From contig NC_054754.1 of NCBI RefSeq assembly GCF_018143015.1, positions 25,434,894 through 25,498,893 on the forward strand: 64,000 nt of DNA. The letters are read 5' to 3'. The notes beneath the pieces are model-generated. The model was not told the DNA's origin. It searched no databases and was given only the letters and a program-made list of their open reading frames with translations. Source of the DNA: Lytechinus variegatus (lineage: Eukaryota; Echinodermata; Echinoidea; Temnopleuroida; Toxopneustidae). A program made the position numbers and the translations under genes. Below, piece by piece: positions 1 to 11,176 of this stretch; positions within the stretch are counted from its first letter, which is position 1; every line of letters begins with the position of its first letter.

Positions 1-1365
1 ACACAATTATTAGCCTAGATCGGGTAGATAAAAATCAATAATTCACTACAATGTAAATATTTACAGAGTGGTGGTAATAATACTAAACCCAATATGGTTT
101 GAAATCAATTCTGTTAGCCCATGCTTTATACCACCCTTTAGTAAATGCTACCAGATTAGAGTCAACAGATCAGAGGCACTTAGTGTACAATAAACATACT
201 GGCCTCACTATGAATGCAATTTAGTGTACATTTCGCATAGAGAACTGCACATATATGTATGTAGCACAATTATGAACCAGAGAATCAAGATCCCAAGGCC
301 ACAGACCAGCATGAGATTTGAACAAAGTACCCTTAAACTTGGCGTGGGAATACCAGTTGCTCTAAATGTATACGATGTACATTATAAAGAATTGACTGTG
401 ATATGGCTATGAGAATGGCATTGTTATACATATGTTGAAGTGCAGGTGCCCAAAACTCGAGTCTCTCCCTTGCTTGATATTTCGCAAATTGACCTGTAAA
501 AGACTGTGTCAGTAATCATTTGTACATCTATCTTGTGCCTTAATTCTCTCATAACAAAACTACTTGTTTAGGAATTTGGCATGTTAAAATCGGGAGATCT
601 CCCTGATATAATGGCATTTGATATAAAGAAAATTAACATAAGATTTTTGAAAATAGAATTATATTGTCCTTTTCATTTACACATGATCCAAGTTTTTTTT
701 TTAATTTAAGGTTACATACATGCACATCTGGAGGTAGTGAGCGTGGCTTTCAATACTCAGAGAATAATAATAGAAGAGAGTGTGGTCGTCATAGATACTA
801 AAAGCATTGCTGATTTTATTGAAGAGTATGGGAGGTGGAGGGGAGTGGCTACATTAAAGATGCATGAAGTACTGAAATGAACACTAAAAGAGCTACATGT
901 AGGAGATAATATTTACATAGTATACATAGTTCATAATCATACAAATAATTTGTTGCTACAATTACTAATACATGTATCAAATCTACACAAAGATTCCATG
1001 GTAACAGGGAAAGTGAGAGAACCACATGACAGCCCAGGGCCCTGTCTTACAAAGAGTTGTGATTGATCCAAAACAACGTGTATGGAAAGCCAGCAATATC
1101 AACTTTTGGAATGCATGTTTGTTTAAAATATTTTTCGAAATATAATGTAGATTCATACATTTGTTGTTTTCTTGAAAGTTCATTGTGGTTCTCTTTGTTA
1201 ACAAAGGACATTGTGCAAATTTCCTGGTAAAAAAATATGAAATTGATGGATTTTCATATACATTTGTAGCTGAGATTGATCAAATTAATTGTAATAATAG
1301 GCATTTATATAGCGCCATCATGTGTACATGTATTTTGAAATAATCTATTCCGAGGCCATTGTTAT
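1..1365. other. Non-coding AT-rich stretch; no supported exon
   Basis: I see no convincing coding exon. If the minus-strand gene at 4129-7430 continues, its downstream exons could lie here, but I could not pick one with a matching phase-1 acceptor. Positions about 1037-1200 hold a decayed copy of the GGGCCCYGTCTTACAAAGAG element found intact at 6056-6221. Confidence 0.4.
1037..1200. repeat. Decayed copy of palindromic MITE (GGGCCCYGTCTTACAAAG family)
   Basis: The left end matches the element at 6056-6221 over about 30 bases (GGGCCCTGTCTTACAAAG, then GATTGATCC), and the interior shares GCATGTTTGTTTAAAATATTT. The right inverted end is degraded (only CTCTTTGTTAAC remains). The short open frame across it on the minus strand is a product of the repeat, not a gene. 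Confidence 0.6.
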
Positions 1366-1836
1366 GGTCTCACAGGCCTAATTCATTCCCCATAGACTCA
1401 TGTGTTAAATTGGCACTTTAAAAAATTCATTAAAAATAAGGATGAAATTCGGGGGTCGAATGTTTACTACCAGTGGATAGGATTTATATCTGGCAATCCA
1501 TATCTGACCAGAAAAGGGTCCCTCGACCGGCTCATTTTAAAAATAAATTGGCGTGTTTGAAGACACCGTCGGGGGGAGCAGATTCATCAACTCAAACAGC
1601 AAAATACATGTAGCCCTAATCATTCCGCCAGTCAAAATATAGTCCAAAATTGGTGATATTTCTTCCCAATTAGGGAAAAGGAAGTTCAGTAATTACCAAA
1701 AATAGAATCAGTGTTAGATGGACAATCATATGCATACACTTTGTCAATCAGCCATATCAAAATAAATAAAAAATAGCAATGGGTTGGCTCGAATGAATAT
1801 CTATGGCCTACCACTAGTAATTAGGCCCGTGAGACC
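1366..1836. mobile_element. MITE copy 1 with GGTCTCACAGGCCTAATT terminal inverted repeats
   Basis: The 471-bp element begins GGTCTCACAGGCCTAATT and ends with the inverse, AATTAGGCCCGTGAGACC (one mismatch in 18). It has no coding capacity. A second copy lies at 2842-3304. I could not define a clean target-site duplication, so the superfamily is open. Confidence 0.8.
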
Positions 1837-2841
1837 TGTATTGTATGGCACATGAAGGTTTCTTTTTAATTTACCTTCCTGGCTTTTCTTCAACATCTGT
1901 ACACTCACTTTATCACAAAGAAATGCATGAAATATACAGATGTGTTATGTTATGACCATTTCTAATGTTACTCCTAATGTATAGTGCCCTATGGATTTAC
2001 ACACATCCTACATGCCTCTATGTAGCTCAACAATGGATGCAATGTAGGGCCCAAATCCTATAATGCAAATTGTAGATATGAATAGTGTGCATATCTGGAT
2101 TCAAGATCTGTCCGAAATATAAATACCAGATTCACATGAGTTTAATTAGATAACAATAAAAAGAAATGAGAATCAACATACAAGCATACTATACATTCAC
2201 ATCTTCCTATGACAAGGGCCCAAGCCAGGGTGTAAGAGAAAGAGACAGGGGGTTAGATGGCTTGTATTCTAAATGGATGGGGGCTAGTCTGACTAGAAGT
2301 CAGTAAAAGTTGAACAAGATAGCAGTAGAACTCATTCTCAGCCCCCCCCCCCCACATACTAACTATGCTTTTCTCTACCCCCCCCCCTCCCTCTTGAATC
2401 CACCACTCTTCAGCCAAATTCTAAAGTTTTCTCTTCTCATTCCCTTCCCCATGAACCAATTTCACAAGCGCAATTGATTCAAGGCCTATCTAATGTGTAC
2501 TTTATCTCGTGATGGGTGCAATACACGATTTACAGCAGCGCGCTCGTCGGTATACGAAAACACGTACACGACAACATGCAAGCAATTGCCCCAGTGACAA
2601 ACACACGCACAGCCTACACAGCCTAGCCTAGGTACACAAACACAGAGTTAGTTACTAATAACAACTTGTTACCTGTAGTACCCCCTATGTAGCCTTGTAT
2701 AGCCATGAAGTTCAGTTTTTGGACCTCTTGATGATTGAAACATGTCTACTAGTAAAAACAATCTGCTACTGAAGAGTTGGGCAGGTATTTCATCCACTAA
2801 GGAATTCCCCATGTAATAGGCTATGGTCAAGGTTACCTATA
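1837..2841. other. Spacer between the twin MITEs; no gene seen
   Basis: AT-rich DNA with short poly-C tracts near 2342 and 2380. No exon-like open frame with splice sites was recognised. Confidence 0.4.
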
Positions 2842-3304
2842 GGTCTCACAGGCCTAATTCATTCCCCATAGACTCATGTGTTAAATTGGCACTTTAAAAA
2901 ATTCATTAAAAATAAGGATGAAATTCGGGGGTCGAATGTTTACTACCAGTGGATAGGATTTATATCTGGCAATCCATATCTGACCAGAAAAGGGTCCCTC
3001 GACCGGCTCATTTTAAAAATAAATTGGCGTGTTTGAAGACACCGTCAGGGGGAGCAGATTCATCAACTCAAACAGCAAAATAGCCCTAATCCTTCCACCA
3101 GTCAAAATATAGTCCAAAATTGGTGATATTTCTTCCCAATTAGGGAAAAGGAAGTTCAGTAATTACCAAAAATAGAATCAGTGTTAGATGGACAATCATA
3201 TGCATACACTTTGTCAATCAGCCATATCAAAATAAAAAAAATAGCAATGTGTTGGCTCGAATGAATATCTATGGCCTACCACTAGTAATTAGGCCTGTGA
3301 GACC
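2842..3304. mobile_element. MITE copy 2 with GGTCTCACAGGCCTAATT terminal inverted repeats
   Basis: Same orientation and nearly the same sequence as 1366-1836 with a few substitutions and small deletions (for example an 8-base piece after AGCAAAATA). At this copy the ends are a perfect 18-bp inverted pair (GGTCTCACAGGCCTAATT and AATTAGGCCTGTGAGACC). The low divergence suggests recent spread or a local duplication. Confidence 0.8.
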
Positions 3305-3824
3305 TTATTATTACCCCAGCTTTAGCTCTAGCTGCCTTCCAGCACTCAGTGCATTCAAGGAATTAATCTTGCCGGGTAACCATTCACCTCGCCTAGGTCA
3401 AGTGCAATTTTAACTCTTTTGAAAGGGGGTTTCACAATTGCTTGTACGATCGTTTGCAATCATTTGGTCACAATATATGTTGCACAGAATCGCAACGGTT
3501 GTAAGCCGTCGCACCACCAATTGTGAAAGGGGCTTTAGATGGGGCACAGGTGTCAAATCAGCAGGCAATGGGTGTTGGCATTGTCGTTGAAAGCTTAATG
3601 TAAATTTCTTTCCAAAACTCTAACCTCCAATGCCTAATCAAAAGTTTACAAAATGATCCAGATCACATAGACATGTAGCTCGATAACACAATACCAATCA
3701 AGGTAAATACCAATGTCTTAACTTAATCAATGAAAAAAATTAAACGAATGAAAAAGAAATATGAACAAAATATTCAGTGAACGAAAAAAATCGTAAAAAA
3801 AAAATACTAGAAATTTTACTAAGT

Positions 3825-3867
3825 ACTACTACTACTACTACTATTACTACTACTACTACTACTACTT

Positions 3868-3904
<37 letters not shown>

Positions 3905-4020
3905 TTCGACTATGACTACTACTACTACTACCACTACTACTACTACATGTACTACTACTACCACCACTACCACCACCACCATCACCACCACTACTACTAC
4001 TACTGCTACCACTTCTACTA
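3825..4020. repeat. (CTA/CTT/ACC)n trinucleotide microsatellite
   Basis: About 195 bases of imperfect ACT/ACC triplets. It gives long open frames in several phases (poly-Thr on plus, poly-Val on minus) which I regard as artefacts. It sits just downstream of coding exon 3 (4129-4261) of the minus-strand gene, so in an intron if that gene continues. Confidence 0.9.
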
Positions 4021-4128
4021 ATATTAATTCTGTTACTAGTAGAATAATCATAATAATAATACTAATATTAACTGAATAACAAAAAAATCTAAGTATACAA
4101 ATAAAAAATTCTTGATGGCTAAACTTAC

Positions 4129-4261
4129 TTTCTGTGTAATGTTCCTCATCAGTTAAGCCAAGCCATGTTTTAGTCAGATCAACAACATCAACATCACCAG
4201 AGCTCAAACCTCCCGCAAAGCTAATACCAGATAAGAACTCACTAGATCTTGACAAAGCATC
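4129..4261 (-). CDS. Coding exon 3 of the unidentified acidic protein
   Basis: 133 nt between a pyrimidine-rich CCTCCCCAG acceptor and a GTAAGTTT donor. Phase 0 in, phase 1 out. Encodes DALSRSSEFLSGISFAGG and the DVVDLTKTWLGL stretch. Confidence 0.6.
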
Positions 4262-7200
4262 CTGGGGAGGGGGCACACAGAAAAGGGAGATGAGGAGAAA
4301 AGGGAGATTAGGAAAAAATACATTTATTTTTCTGTCTTCAAGATAATGACAATTGCATTATTAATTCAATTCAATTTCATTTATGTCCCCATAGAAATTA
4401 GACTAGCTCACATTATAAACATTTGTAATAAAACATTACATATATATTTTACAAAATTGCATTAGAAAAAAAACAACAAATACCAAGGAAATTCTTTAGG
4501 ATAATGTTAATGATTTTCCAATAAAGATGTGAAGTACAGGTAAAGACAAAAAGTAAAGAATATTGTCCAGTAGGAAAGAGAACAAATCATATCTATCAAC
4601 ATCCCATTTCTGATCTTCATTCTAATTCTGCATATACCATTACAACCACCATGAACGAAAACATAATCATCACCACCACCACCAACGCAGCCTTTATAAC
4701 CAGGTTTCACTAATTTGTCAAGTGAAAAACTAAAGGAAACCTGTCCACAAAGACAACTTACCTAAAATAAATATCACAATTTGTCATCCTACAGTTTTTT
4801 TATAAAATAAGGTTGCAACGATTTATAAAGCTTACTTCTTCATCCAATCCAGAATTAAAGGCTATATCTTCAGCATCATTCAGATCGTCTGATAAATCCT
4901 GAATATGATTTCTATTGTAGAAACCAGGATCACCTGAATTGAACACACACAAAAAAAAGAAATGAAAACTGAGTACAAGATACAGTTCTAAAATTAATTT
5001 CATTAAAAAAAATATTTCAAATATCATACTATTTGATTGATCCCTATATCCGCAATGCCAAAATAATACTCTCAATATCACATCGCTTAATTTTTCACAA
5101 AATTCCAGTTGAAACACTTGGCAAATGCACTACAAATGTTGCATGTCGCATACGTGCAAGAATGGCCCTGTTGCTGACAAAATACAGATGACAGAAATAA
5201 CTCTGTCATTTTTGCTTAAAGGGGAATCCAGCCTTGGCCGTAAAATGTTGTGTTGGGAAGGAGAAAAATAAATTTAACAGAATGGTGAAAGTTTGAAAGA
5301 AATTGGACAAGCAATAAGAAAGTTATAGCTGCTTTAAAATTGAGATCACTAATACTATGTAGATTTCAAATTGGCAACTGGGTAAGTAAATTATGACAAG
5401 GGGCAAGGACAACTTTCCCATAGGCCATGTACTTTATTATCAGGGATTTGTGGTTTTCTCCTAAGTACCCATTCCCCTGGGGCAGTAATCTAAATATAAC
5501 CCATGTAGTATATTGTTTTATGTCCTCATGAAAGAAAAATATAATTTGAAATAAAACTTTTGGGAAAAATGACATTTTAGCCATAATATGTATTGGAGTA
5601 CATGGAAGAGTAGTCCTTGCCTTACATCACCATGACATCCCATATGCGGCCAATTTGAAGTCTCCATGGGTATAGTGATTACCAATATTTACAACTTTTA
5701 AAAATTCATATCTTTCTTTTCGTTTGTCCAATATTTTTCAAACTTTCACCTATCATCTTGTCTGATTTTTCTTGTCCATATAAAAACAAGTTTTGATTTG
5801 GGTTGGATTCCCCTTTAAAGTGGAGATCATGGCTAAGCAGGGATTTGAACTCACAACATGACAATCTTGAGTCCAACTAACCACTAATATTGGGCCTAGG
5901 GGAGCCAGTCAAATATATTGCTGTTTTTTTTCCAAAGCTTTTTTTAAAAAGAATAGCCAAACGTGTTTAGGGTGTGTTCTTTTTCCCGGGTCATATTCTG
6001 GGGACAACTTGTTTAGGGGCCAAAATGTATTTAAATAAAGCCGTATATTACACCAGGGCCCCGTCTTACAAAGAGTTGCGATTGATCCGATCAATCATAA
6101 ATATAGATGGCCAGCCAGCAACGTCAACATCTACATAATGCATGTTTGTTCAAAATATTTTCTAAAGTTCTATGATGTATATTGCATTGGATCAATCGTA
6201 ACTCTTTGTAAGACGGGGCCCAGGACAGACACGTACCTGAATGTATGTTACACTTGGACACTCAAACGTATCAAAACGTGAGCTCAAGAATGAAATGGAA
6301 ACCAAACAAGAACTTATCTCCATGATCGCGAGAACTATCAATTCAGGGATTTTTAGCCGACAGCCGTACTTGCGCGCTAGAAATGTTCAAAAATCAAAAT
6401 TTCTTGAAAACTATTGGAATACAGTATCAATATCACGTAAAACTAGTAAAAGGCTACATCGCATCGCGGTCAATCCAGTTCCAAGCGAGCCGCACCGGCG
6501 CACTAGTAAAGCTCGCCTTGGCTGGCTGGAGGAAATGCGCCGGTGTCTATCATTCTATGGCATGCATAATGTATTTACGGTATGCGGTAATCAATGATAA
6601 GATCGTAGTTTGTCTGTTGTCGAAATGATTCTGAAGCATATATATACTCTCTGTTTTGAGGATGACGGAACAATTATTTCTGATACTGATAGCTAATTTT
6701 TCCCCTCAGTCTTTTATTTTATGATTTTTTCTTTGAGGGGGGGCATATTTGAAGAACTTGTGGAATTTACGCGTGTTGCATACGACGCATATTTTCTATT
6801 CTAACTGGCGACAATGCGACATCGAACTAGCGGTGTGCAGTTGCACTTGCAGTTGAGACTTGAGTTGAGGTTGAATGCTAATAAAATTGCTATGTCATTT
6901 GAAAAGCCAAAGACAAAACAAAGTACAAGGAAATTTGTTCGACTGCTGCGAATCTGCATTAGCACAGGCACTGGAGAGTGGAGCTGGATTTACATGATTT
7001 ACTAGATTAAACCGATAACGGAGGGGAGGGGGGACGGGTCGGTATATTGCCACTCAAGTGACTCAACAGTCAATCACAATTCACATCCACATTGAATTGG
7101 CATTTTTTAGCTAGTAAATAGTATAGTAGGCCCTATACAAATACTCGCAATACGTGTGAGTGGGCATGCCTCTTACTAGACTCACTCACTCAGTCTCGGC

Positions 7201-7430
7201 TATCCTCACCTCGGCTCAGGCAGCAACCGAGTACGGTACGGTACCGTACCGGTACACACACTACGGTATACACACGGAAATATATATCTCCTACAGACAA
7301 TACAGTAATTCAAATATTTACGAATAGTATGGGCTTTTCAATATACATAATACTCACCCCAATCCTCAGAGGACAGAAGATTGTCTTCTATAAATTTATC
7401 ATCTGCATCAGACATTAAATGTAAAGCCAT
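4129..7430 (-). CDS. Unidentified acidic protein, N-terminal part (coding exons 1-3)
   Basis: Three exons on the minus strand join in frame: 7430-7358 (ATG, donor GTGAGT), 4933-4836 (acceptor TTCAG, donor GTAAGC) and 4261-4129 (acceptor CCCCAG, donor GTAAGT). Junction phases agree: 1, then 0, then 1 out. The joined N-terminus of about 101 residues starts MALHLMSDADDKFIED and is rich in Asp, Glu and Ser, with patches such as DLSDDLNDAED and LTKTWLGLTDEEHY. No signal peptide or membrane segment is visible, so a soluble cytoplasmic or nuclear protein is likely (inference). I do not recognise the family. The rest of the gene must lie below 4129, inside or beyond the window edge. The agreement of three consensus splice pairs with continuous frame is the main support. 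Confidence 0.6.
4365..4475 (-). repeat. Possible truncated LINE 3' end
   Basis: Read on the minus strand the segment ends in short ATTGAATTGAAT-type tail units preceded by an A/T-rich UTR with TTTGTAAAATATATA, a common look for CR1-like 3' ends. Too short to classify. Confidence 0.3.
4836..4933 (-). CDS. Coding exon 2 of the unidentified acidic protein
   Basis: 98 nt between an AATTCAG acceptor and a GTAAGC donor. Phase 1 in, phase 0 out. Encodes GDPGFYNRNHIQ followed by an Asp/Glu-rich stretch ending LDEE. Confidence 0.6.
5220..5814. mobile_element. TTAA-flanked palindromic MITE (piggyBac-like), family TTAA-3
   Basis: 595 bp bounded by TTAA on both sides (5216-5219 and 5815-5818). The ends are AGGGGAATCCAGCC and the inverse GGTTGGATTCCCCT. 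Subterminal segments are also inverted: AGTTTGAAAGAAATTGGACAA on the left and TTGTCCAATATTTTTCAAAC on the right. TTAA duplication is the hallmark of piggyBac-type elements (established knowledge). No transposase is encoded. It lies in intron 1 of the minus-strand gene. Confidence 0.8.
5835..5897 (-). repeat. tRNA-Leu-like fragment (SINE head or tRNA pseudogene)
   Basis: On the minus strand, TAGTGGTTAGTTGGACTCAA resembles a tRNA A-box, D-arm and CAA anticodon stem, and GAGTTCAAATCCC resembles a B box/T arm. No paired acceptor stem is evident, so this looks like a tRNA-derived SINE head or pseudogene rather than a working tRNA. It abuts the TTAA MITE. Confidence 0.4.
6056..6221. mobile_element. 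Palindromic MITE, 33-bp terminal inverted repeats
   Basis: Starts GGGCCCCGTCTTACAAAGAG and ends with its inverse; the two ends match for 33 bases with a single mismatch. Length 166 bp, no coding potential. The interior carries GCATGTTTGTTCAAAATATT, shared with the decayed copy at 1037-1200. No clear target duplication. Confidence 0.85.
6222..7350. other. Intron 1 of the minus-strand gene; no other gene supported
   Basis: Overlapping plus-strand open frames at 6241-6628 show no domain or splice support. A self-complementary GTACGGTACGGTACCGTACC patch lies at 7231-7250. Confidence 0.4.
7358..7430 (-). CDS. Coding exon 1 of the unidentified acidic protein
   Basis: 73 nt from ATG to a GTGAGT donor; ends in phase 1 after the residues SSEDW. 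The start context is AAAAATGG. Confidence 0.6.
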
Positions 7431-7530
7431 TTTTTAACGTAAATAACTTTAAAGGGTTATATCGTTATGGCTTATGCGATGATTGACACGCCGTGTTATC
7501 AGCGAGACTATTCCAAATATGGCGTAGGTA
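7431..7530 (-). promoter_or_regulatory. Putative promoter/5' UTR of the minus-strand gene
   Basis: The region just upstream of the ATG at 7430 contains AATATGGCG (7516-7524, plus strand), which fits the YY1 core ATGGCG seen near many animal start sites. There is no TATA box at a convincing distance. The transcription start is not determinable by eye. Confidence 0.25.
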
Positions 7531-7895
7531 CAAGTTATAGTAGTATGTTTATATCTGACATGCCTACTATGACACTATTTTAGAAAATAAATGTTTTTTA
7601 CTAATTTATATGGAATTTTTACTAATTCATATGGAATGAATTAATTTTTAAATTAATTGATTAATAAAATTATTAACTAAAATACAGCATTTTATATTGC
7701 AACATCTGTGCAATAATACTTTTACCCCCATATATCAAAGTGGTCGTTTCCAATTTTCTAATGCCAATCACAAGAGGGCACCAAACCATTGATAACTCTG
7801 ATTTTTGCCATTTTGCCCAGAATGAGTTGGACTTTAAAGACTGTTTGTAACAATTATTTTTTGACATTCAATTGGAGGAACTATATATAGTCACA

Positions 7896-8290
7896 TAGGC
7901 GGATCCGTTGGGGGGCGGCCACTCGAGCCCCTATTGGCAGTGCAAAGAAAAAAAGAAAAAAGGGGGGAAGAAAAAAAAAGAAGGAAAAAGAGAGGAGAAA
8001 AAAGGGAAAAGAGAGGAGAAAAAAAACAGAAGGGGCCGGAAACATAAGAATACGAGTGAATAAAATAAGATGAGGGGAAGACTTAGAAAAGAGATGAAGT
8101 AACGTTATTTCCCTACATTGTACTCATGTACCATCATTTTTACCCCCATGTATTCACTTATGATTATTTTGGATGTTCTGTTTGTTATTTCCTTATGTAA
8201 TTTGTTAATTGTAAATAATTGTTTACAGGGGCCCCTAAAAAACAATACAAGTCTGATGGGGCTACCCTGTATAAATAAAACGAAATTTTC
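7896..8290. repeat. Transposon end, purine tract and LINE-type 3' tail
   Basis: 7896-7915 (CATAGGCGGATCCGTTGGGG) resembles the CAGGGGCGGATCC ends of the small hAT-like elements in this window. A GAAAAAG-rich purine tract follows to about 8095. The end (about 8140-8290) resembles a CR1-like 3' UTR with GGGGCTACCCTGTATAAATA. Confidence 0.4.
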
Positions 8291-8499
8291 CTAGAATATT
8301 CCATAAAGTTCTCAAAATATCCCTATTCAGGTCAAATTGTCAAAGTGTATCAGCTATAGAGCTGTACGCTCGCATTTCGATTGGTGAGTTATACCTCTCA
8401 ATATTGATTTAAAACAAACTACTTAAAATCCCAAACATTTCGATGACAGTAATTTTTTCATCAAACATTTCGCTCGCATTGATTGTTGAAAATATATTA

Positions 8500-9225
8500 A
8501 CTCATGCATCTTATTCATAATTACAAAAGTGCTTTAAATGTCCAGTTTTCAGGCCATGATATAGGTTTTCCTGTCCAATTTCATCAGAGTTGGAGTAAAA
8601 TTAATGAAAGGACGTTCAAATTCGAAATATTTCGTCCACCCTCTGCACACATGGTTAATTTTCATTTATTCAGCATTCAATTCCATTCTATATCATTCCT
8701 TTGAATTTTGTAGAAATTCAATTTAGAGAGAAATTCGTTCAAGTCAACGGCTCAATGGTGTCATTTAATTTCGCGACGACGAACTGATCGTTTAATTTCG
8801 CCTCAGATACCATTTTCAATTTCATTTATTGGCACACATTTTGCACTTTAAACATCCAAATTCAGAAAAACATGTTTCTGTGTAAATTTTTTATGACGTT
8901 ATACAATATTTTTTTTCAAACTTTACCCTATCTTTCTATTTTTCTGATCTTTTTAGTTAGAATCATTTTTTTCCATTATGTTTGATAAGGACGTAATTCA
9001 TGTAACACTTATAGGATATGGTTTAAACGGTTATTCTTTAGTGATTGATGAGTGGGTGCACGGGTGGATCCTGGATTTCGCAAAGGGCCCGGGGCACATT
9101 TTCCCGAATTTTGACGAAAAAAGAATAAGGGTATTTCGTCCACAAAAAATAATAATTGTGCCTCCCAAGGGGGGGGGGGGCACGAGCCGGCTGTGCCCTA
9201 ACCCACCGCCCCCCTGGATCCGTCG
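8500..9225. repeat. Duplicated block, copy 1 (partner 9660-10385)
   Basis: This block and 9660-10385 align through most of their length, with shared landmarks AAATTCGAAATATTT, CTCTGCACACATGGTT, GCACACAT, ACATGTTTCTGTGT, TAACACTTATAGGATATGG and AGTGGGTG. Divergence is moderate with small indels. Both contain a small hAT-like insertion at the same site. Confidence 0.75.
9059..9225. mobile_element. Small hAT-like element, copy in duplicated block 1
   Basis: CACGGGTGGATCCTGG at the left and CCCCCTGGATCCGTCG at the right form inverted ends with poly-G/poly-C subterminal runs. The left flank AGTGGGTG (9051-9058) equals the target site seen at 10193-10200; the right-hand duplicate is not preserved. 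Confidence 0.6.
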
Positions 9226-9245
9226 TTCTTTATACATGTTCAAAG

Positions 9246-9365
9246 GTCAAGTCCACCTCAAAAAATGTTGATTTGAATCAATAGAGAAAAATCAGACCAG
9301 CACAATGCTGACAATTTCATCAAAATCGGATGTAAAATAAGAAGACATTTCAAAGTTTCGCTTAT
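9246..9365. repeat. Truncated TTAA-2 MITE
   Basis: AAGGTCAAGTCCACCTC, TTCATCAAAATCGGATGTAA and TTTCAAAGTTTCGCTTA match the left part of the element at 18209-18796. Only this end is present. Confidence 0.65.
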
Positions 9366-9659
9366 TTTTCACAAAATACAAATTCGTCTCGCTATTTGTG
9401 CTGGCATTAATTTTTGCAAATAAATCAACTCATGAATCTTATTCATGATTACAAAAGTGCTTAGAATATCCAGTTGTCAGGTCTTGAATATCAACAAATT
9501 TCACTCAATCATTTGGCTTATTACATTAATAAATATGATAATAAAACTTTCAAGAATTCCTAATAAATTGTCCCTTTTTCAGAAAGGAATACCGACAAGT
9601 TTCATATCGCGCTTAGTAATAGGAAGACAGTCATCATTTTCATATGATTACAAATCGTC

Positions 9660-10385
9660 TTTTAGTCCTATAGAATGTCCAGGTCCTATAGGTCAAAATA
9701 ATACAGGTTTTCCCGTCCAATTTCATCAGGGTTGCATTTGAATTAATGAAAGGACTTTCAAATTCGAAATATTTTGTCAACCCTCTGCACACATGGTTCA
9801 TTTTCATTTATTCATCATTTAATTCCGTTCTATATCATTCCTTTGAATTTGGTAGAAATTCAATTTAGGGAGAAATTCGCTCAAATTAATGGCCAAAAGT
9901 TGTCATTTAATTTCGCAACGACGAATTGATCGCTTAATTTCACCCAAAAACCATTTTCAATTTCATTAATCGGCACACATATTTGCACAATAAACGTCCA
10001 AATTCAGATAACATGTTTCTGTGTTCATTTTTCTTTTATAACGTTATACAATTTTTTTTCTCCAAACTTTTTTTTCTTTTTTCTGATCTTTCAGTTTTAG
10101 AATAATTTTATTCCATTATGTTTGATAAAGAGGCAATTCATGTAACACTTATAGGATATGGTTGTGAACGGTTATTCTTTTAGTGATTAATGAGTGGGTG
10201 CAGGGGCGGATCAAGGATTTCCAAAAAAAGGGGGGGGCATTTTCCCTAGGAATTTGACAAGCAAAACAGAAGGTTTTTAACCAAAGAATAAGGGACGGTC
10301 CACGATTTTTTTTTTAAATTGTGGCTCTCAAAGGGGGGGGGGGGCACGGACACGAGCTGGGTGTGCCCCCCTGGATCCACCAGTG
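9660..10385. repeat. Duplicated block, copy 2 (partner 8500-9225)
   Basis: See 8500-9225. This copy ends with the better-preserved hAT-like element at 10201-10385. Confidence 0.75.
10201..10385. mobile_element. 185-bp hAT-like MITE with exact 8-bp target duplication
   Basis: Left end CAGGGGCGGATCAAGG, right end CCTGGATCCACCAGTG, with poly-G stretches beside both. The flanks are AGTGGGTG on both sides (10193-10200 and 10386-10393), the 8-bp duplication expected of hAT transposition. No coding capacity. Confidence 0.8.
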
Positions 10386-11176
10386 AGTGGGTGGATGACC
10401 TCTGCCAATGGTAGGTATTTTTTCATCATCTTGTTCTTTTTTTTATTTCATATTATTAAAAATTATATACTTGTGGGGAAGGGATGGTATTGACCACGAT
10501 CTATAGTTATGAAAGTGGAACAAGTGGAATGCCTCTGGCCGTCTCACCTGCATCACGCGGTTCAATATAGCAGCAGTGCTGACTTTGAATACTACTCTAA
10601 CTCGCACAAGATGTTCAGTGATACATGGTTACTCTTATGTCCACTTTTTATGAACTAGACCAATAAACTTACAGAGATATGATGGTTATTCAACAAAAAA
10701 CCCAACATGGCCAAAGTTCATTGACCTTACATGACCTTTGACCTTGATCATGTGACCTGAAACTCGCACAGGATGTTCAGTAATACTTGATTACTCTTAT
10801 GTACAAGTTTCATGAATGAGATCCATAAACTTTCAAAGTTATTTTTGATTTTGATTTTATTTTATTTATTTCTGCATTCACATCAATATCAGAATTACAA
10901 AATACATATATACAATATTTACAAAGGTAATACATGATTATAACAAAATAATAGTCGCATAGTATAAATATTGTAAATAAATATTAACAAAAAAAGATGT
11001 GTTATATATTTTTTCAAAACAAGGTTATAAATGAATGCAGGAGACCGCCATCGTGAGCGATAAGGCTTGATGATGATGGAGGCCTCATAAAAGGTACGTA
11101 ATAGTTCTTCATTGATCAAGTGGGTGCTGTGCAGGTGTAGGTGCAGGTGCGGCAGAGAGCAGTTGAGATATTAAGT

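Noticed and set aside
3740..4276. Long poly-Val/poly-Thr open frames on both strands
   Set aside because: They are translations of the CTA/ACC trinucleotide repeat. Only the 4129-4261 part of the minus frame is a real exon.
5835..5897. A functional tRNA-Leu gene
   Set aside because: No matching acceptor stem or complete cloverleaf could be drawn; kept as a tRNA-like repeat only.
6241..6628. Overlapping 118- and 81-residue plus-strand ORFs
   Set aside because: No domain, no splice or promoter support, and they lie in the intron of the minus-strand gene.
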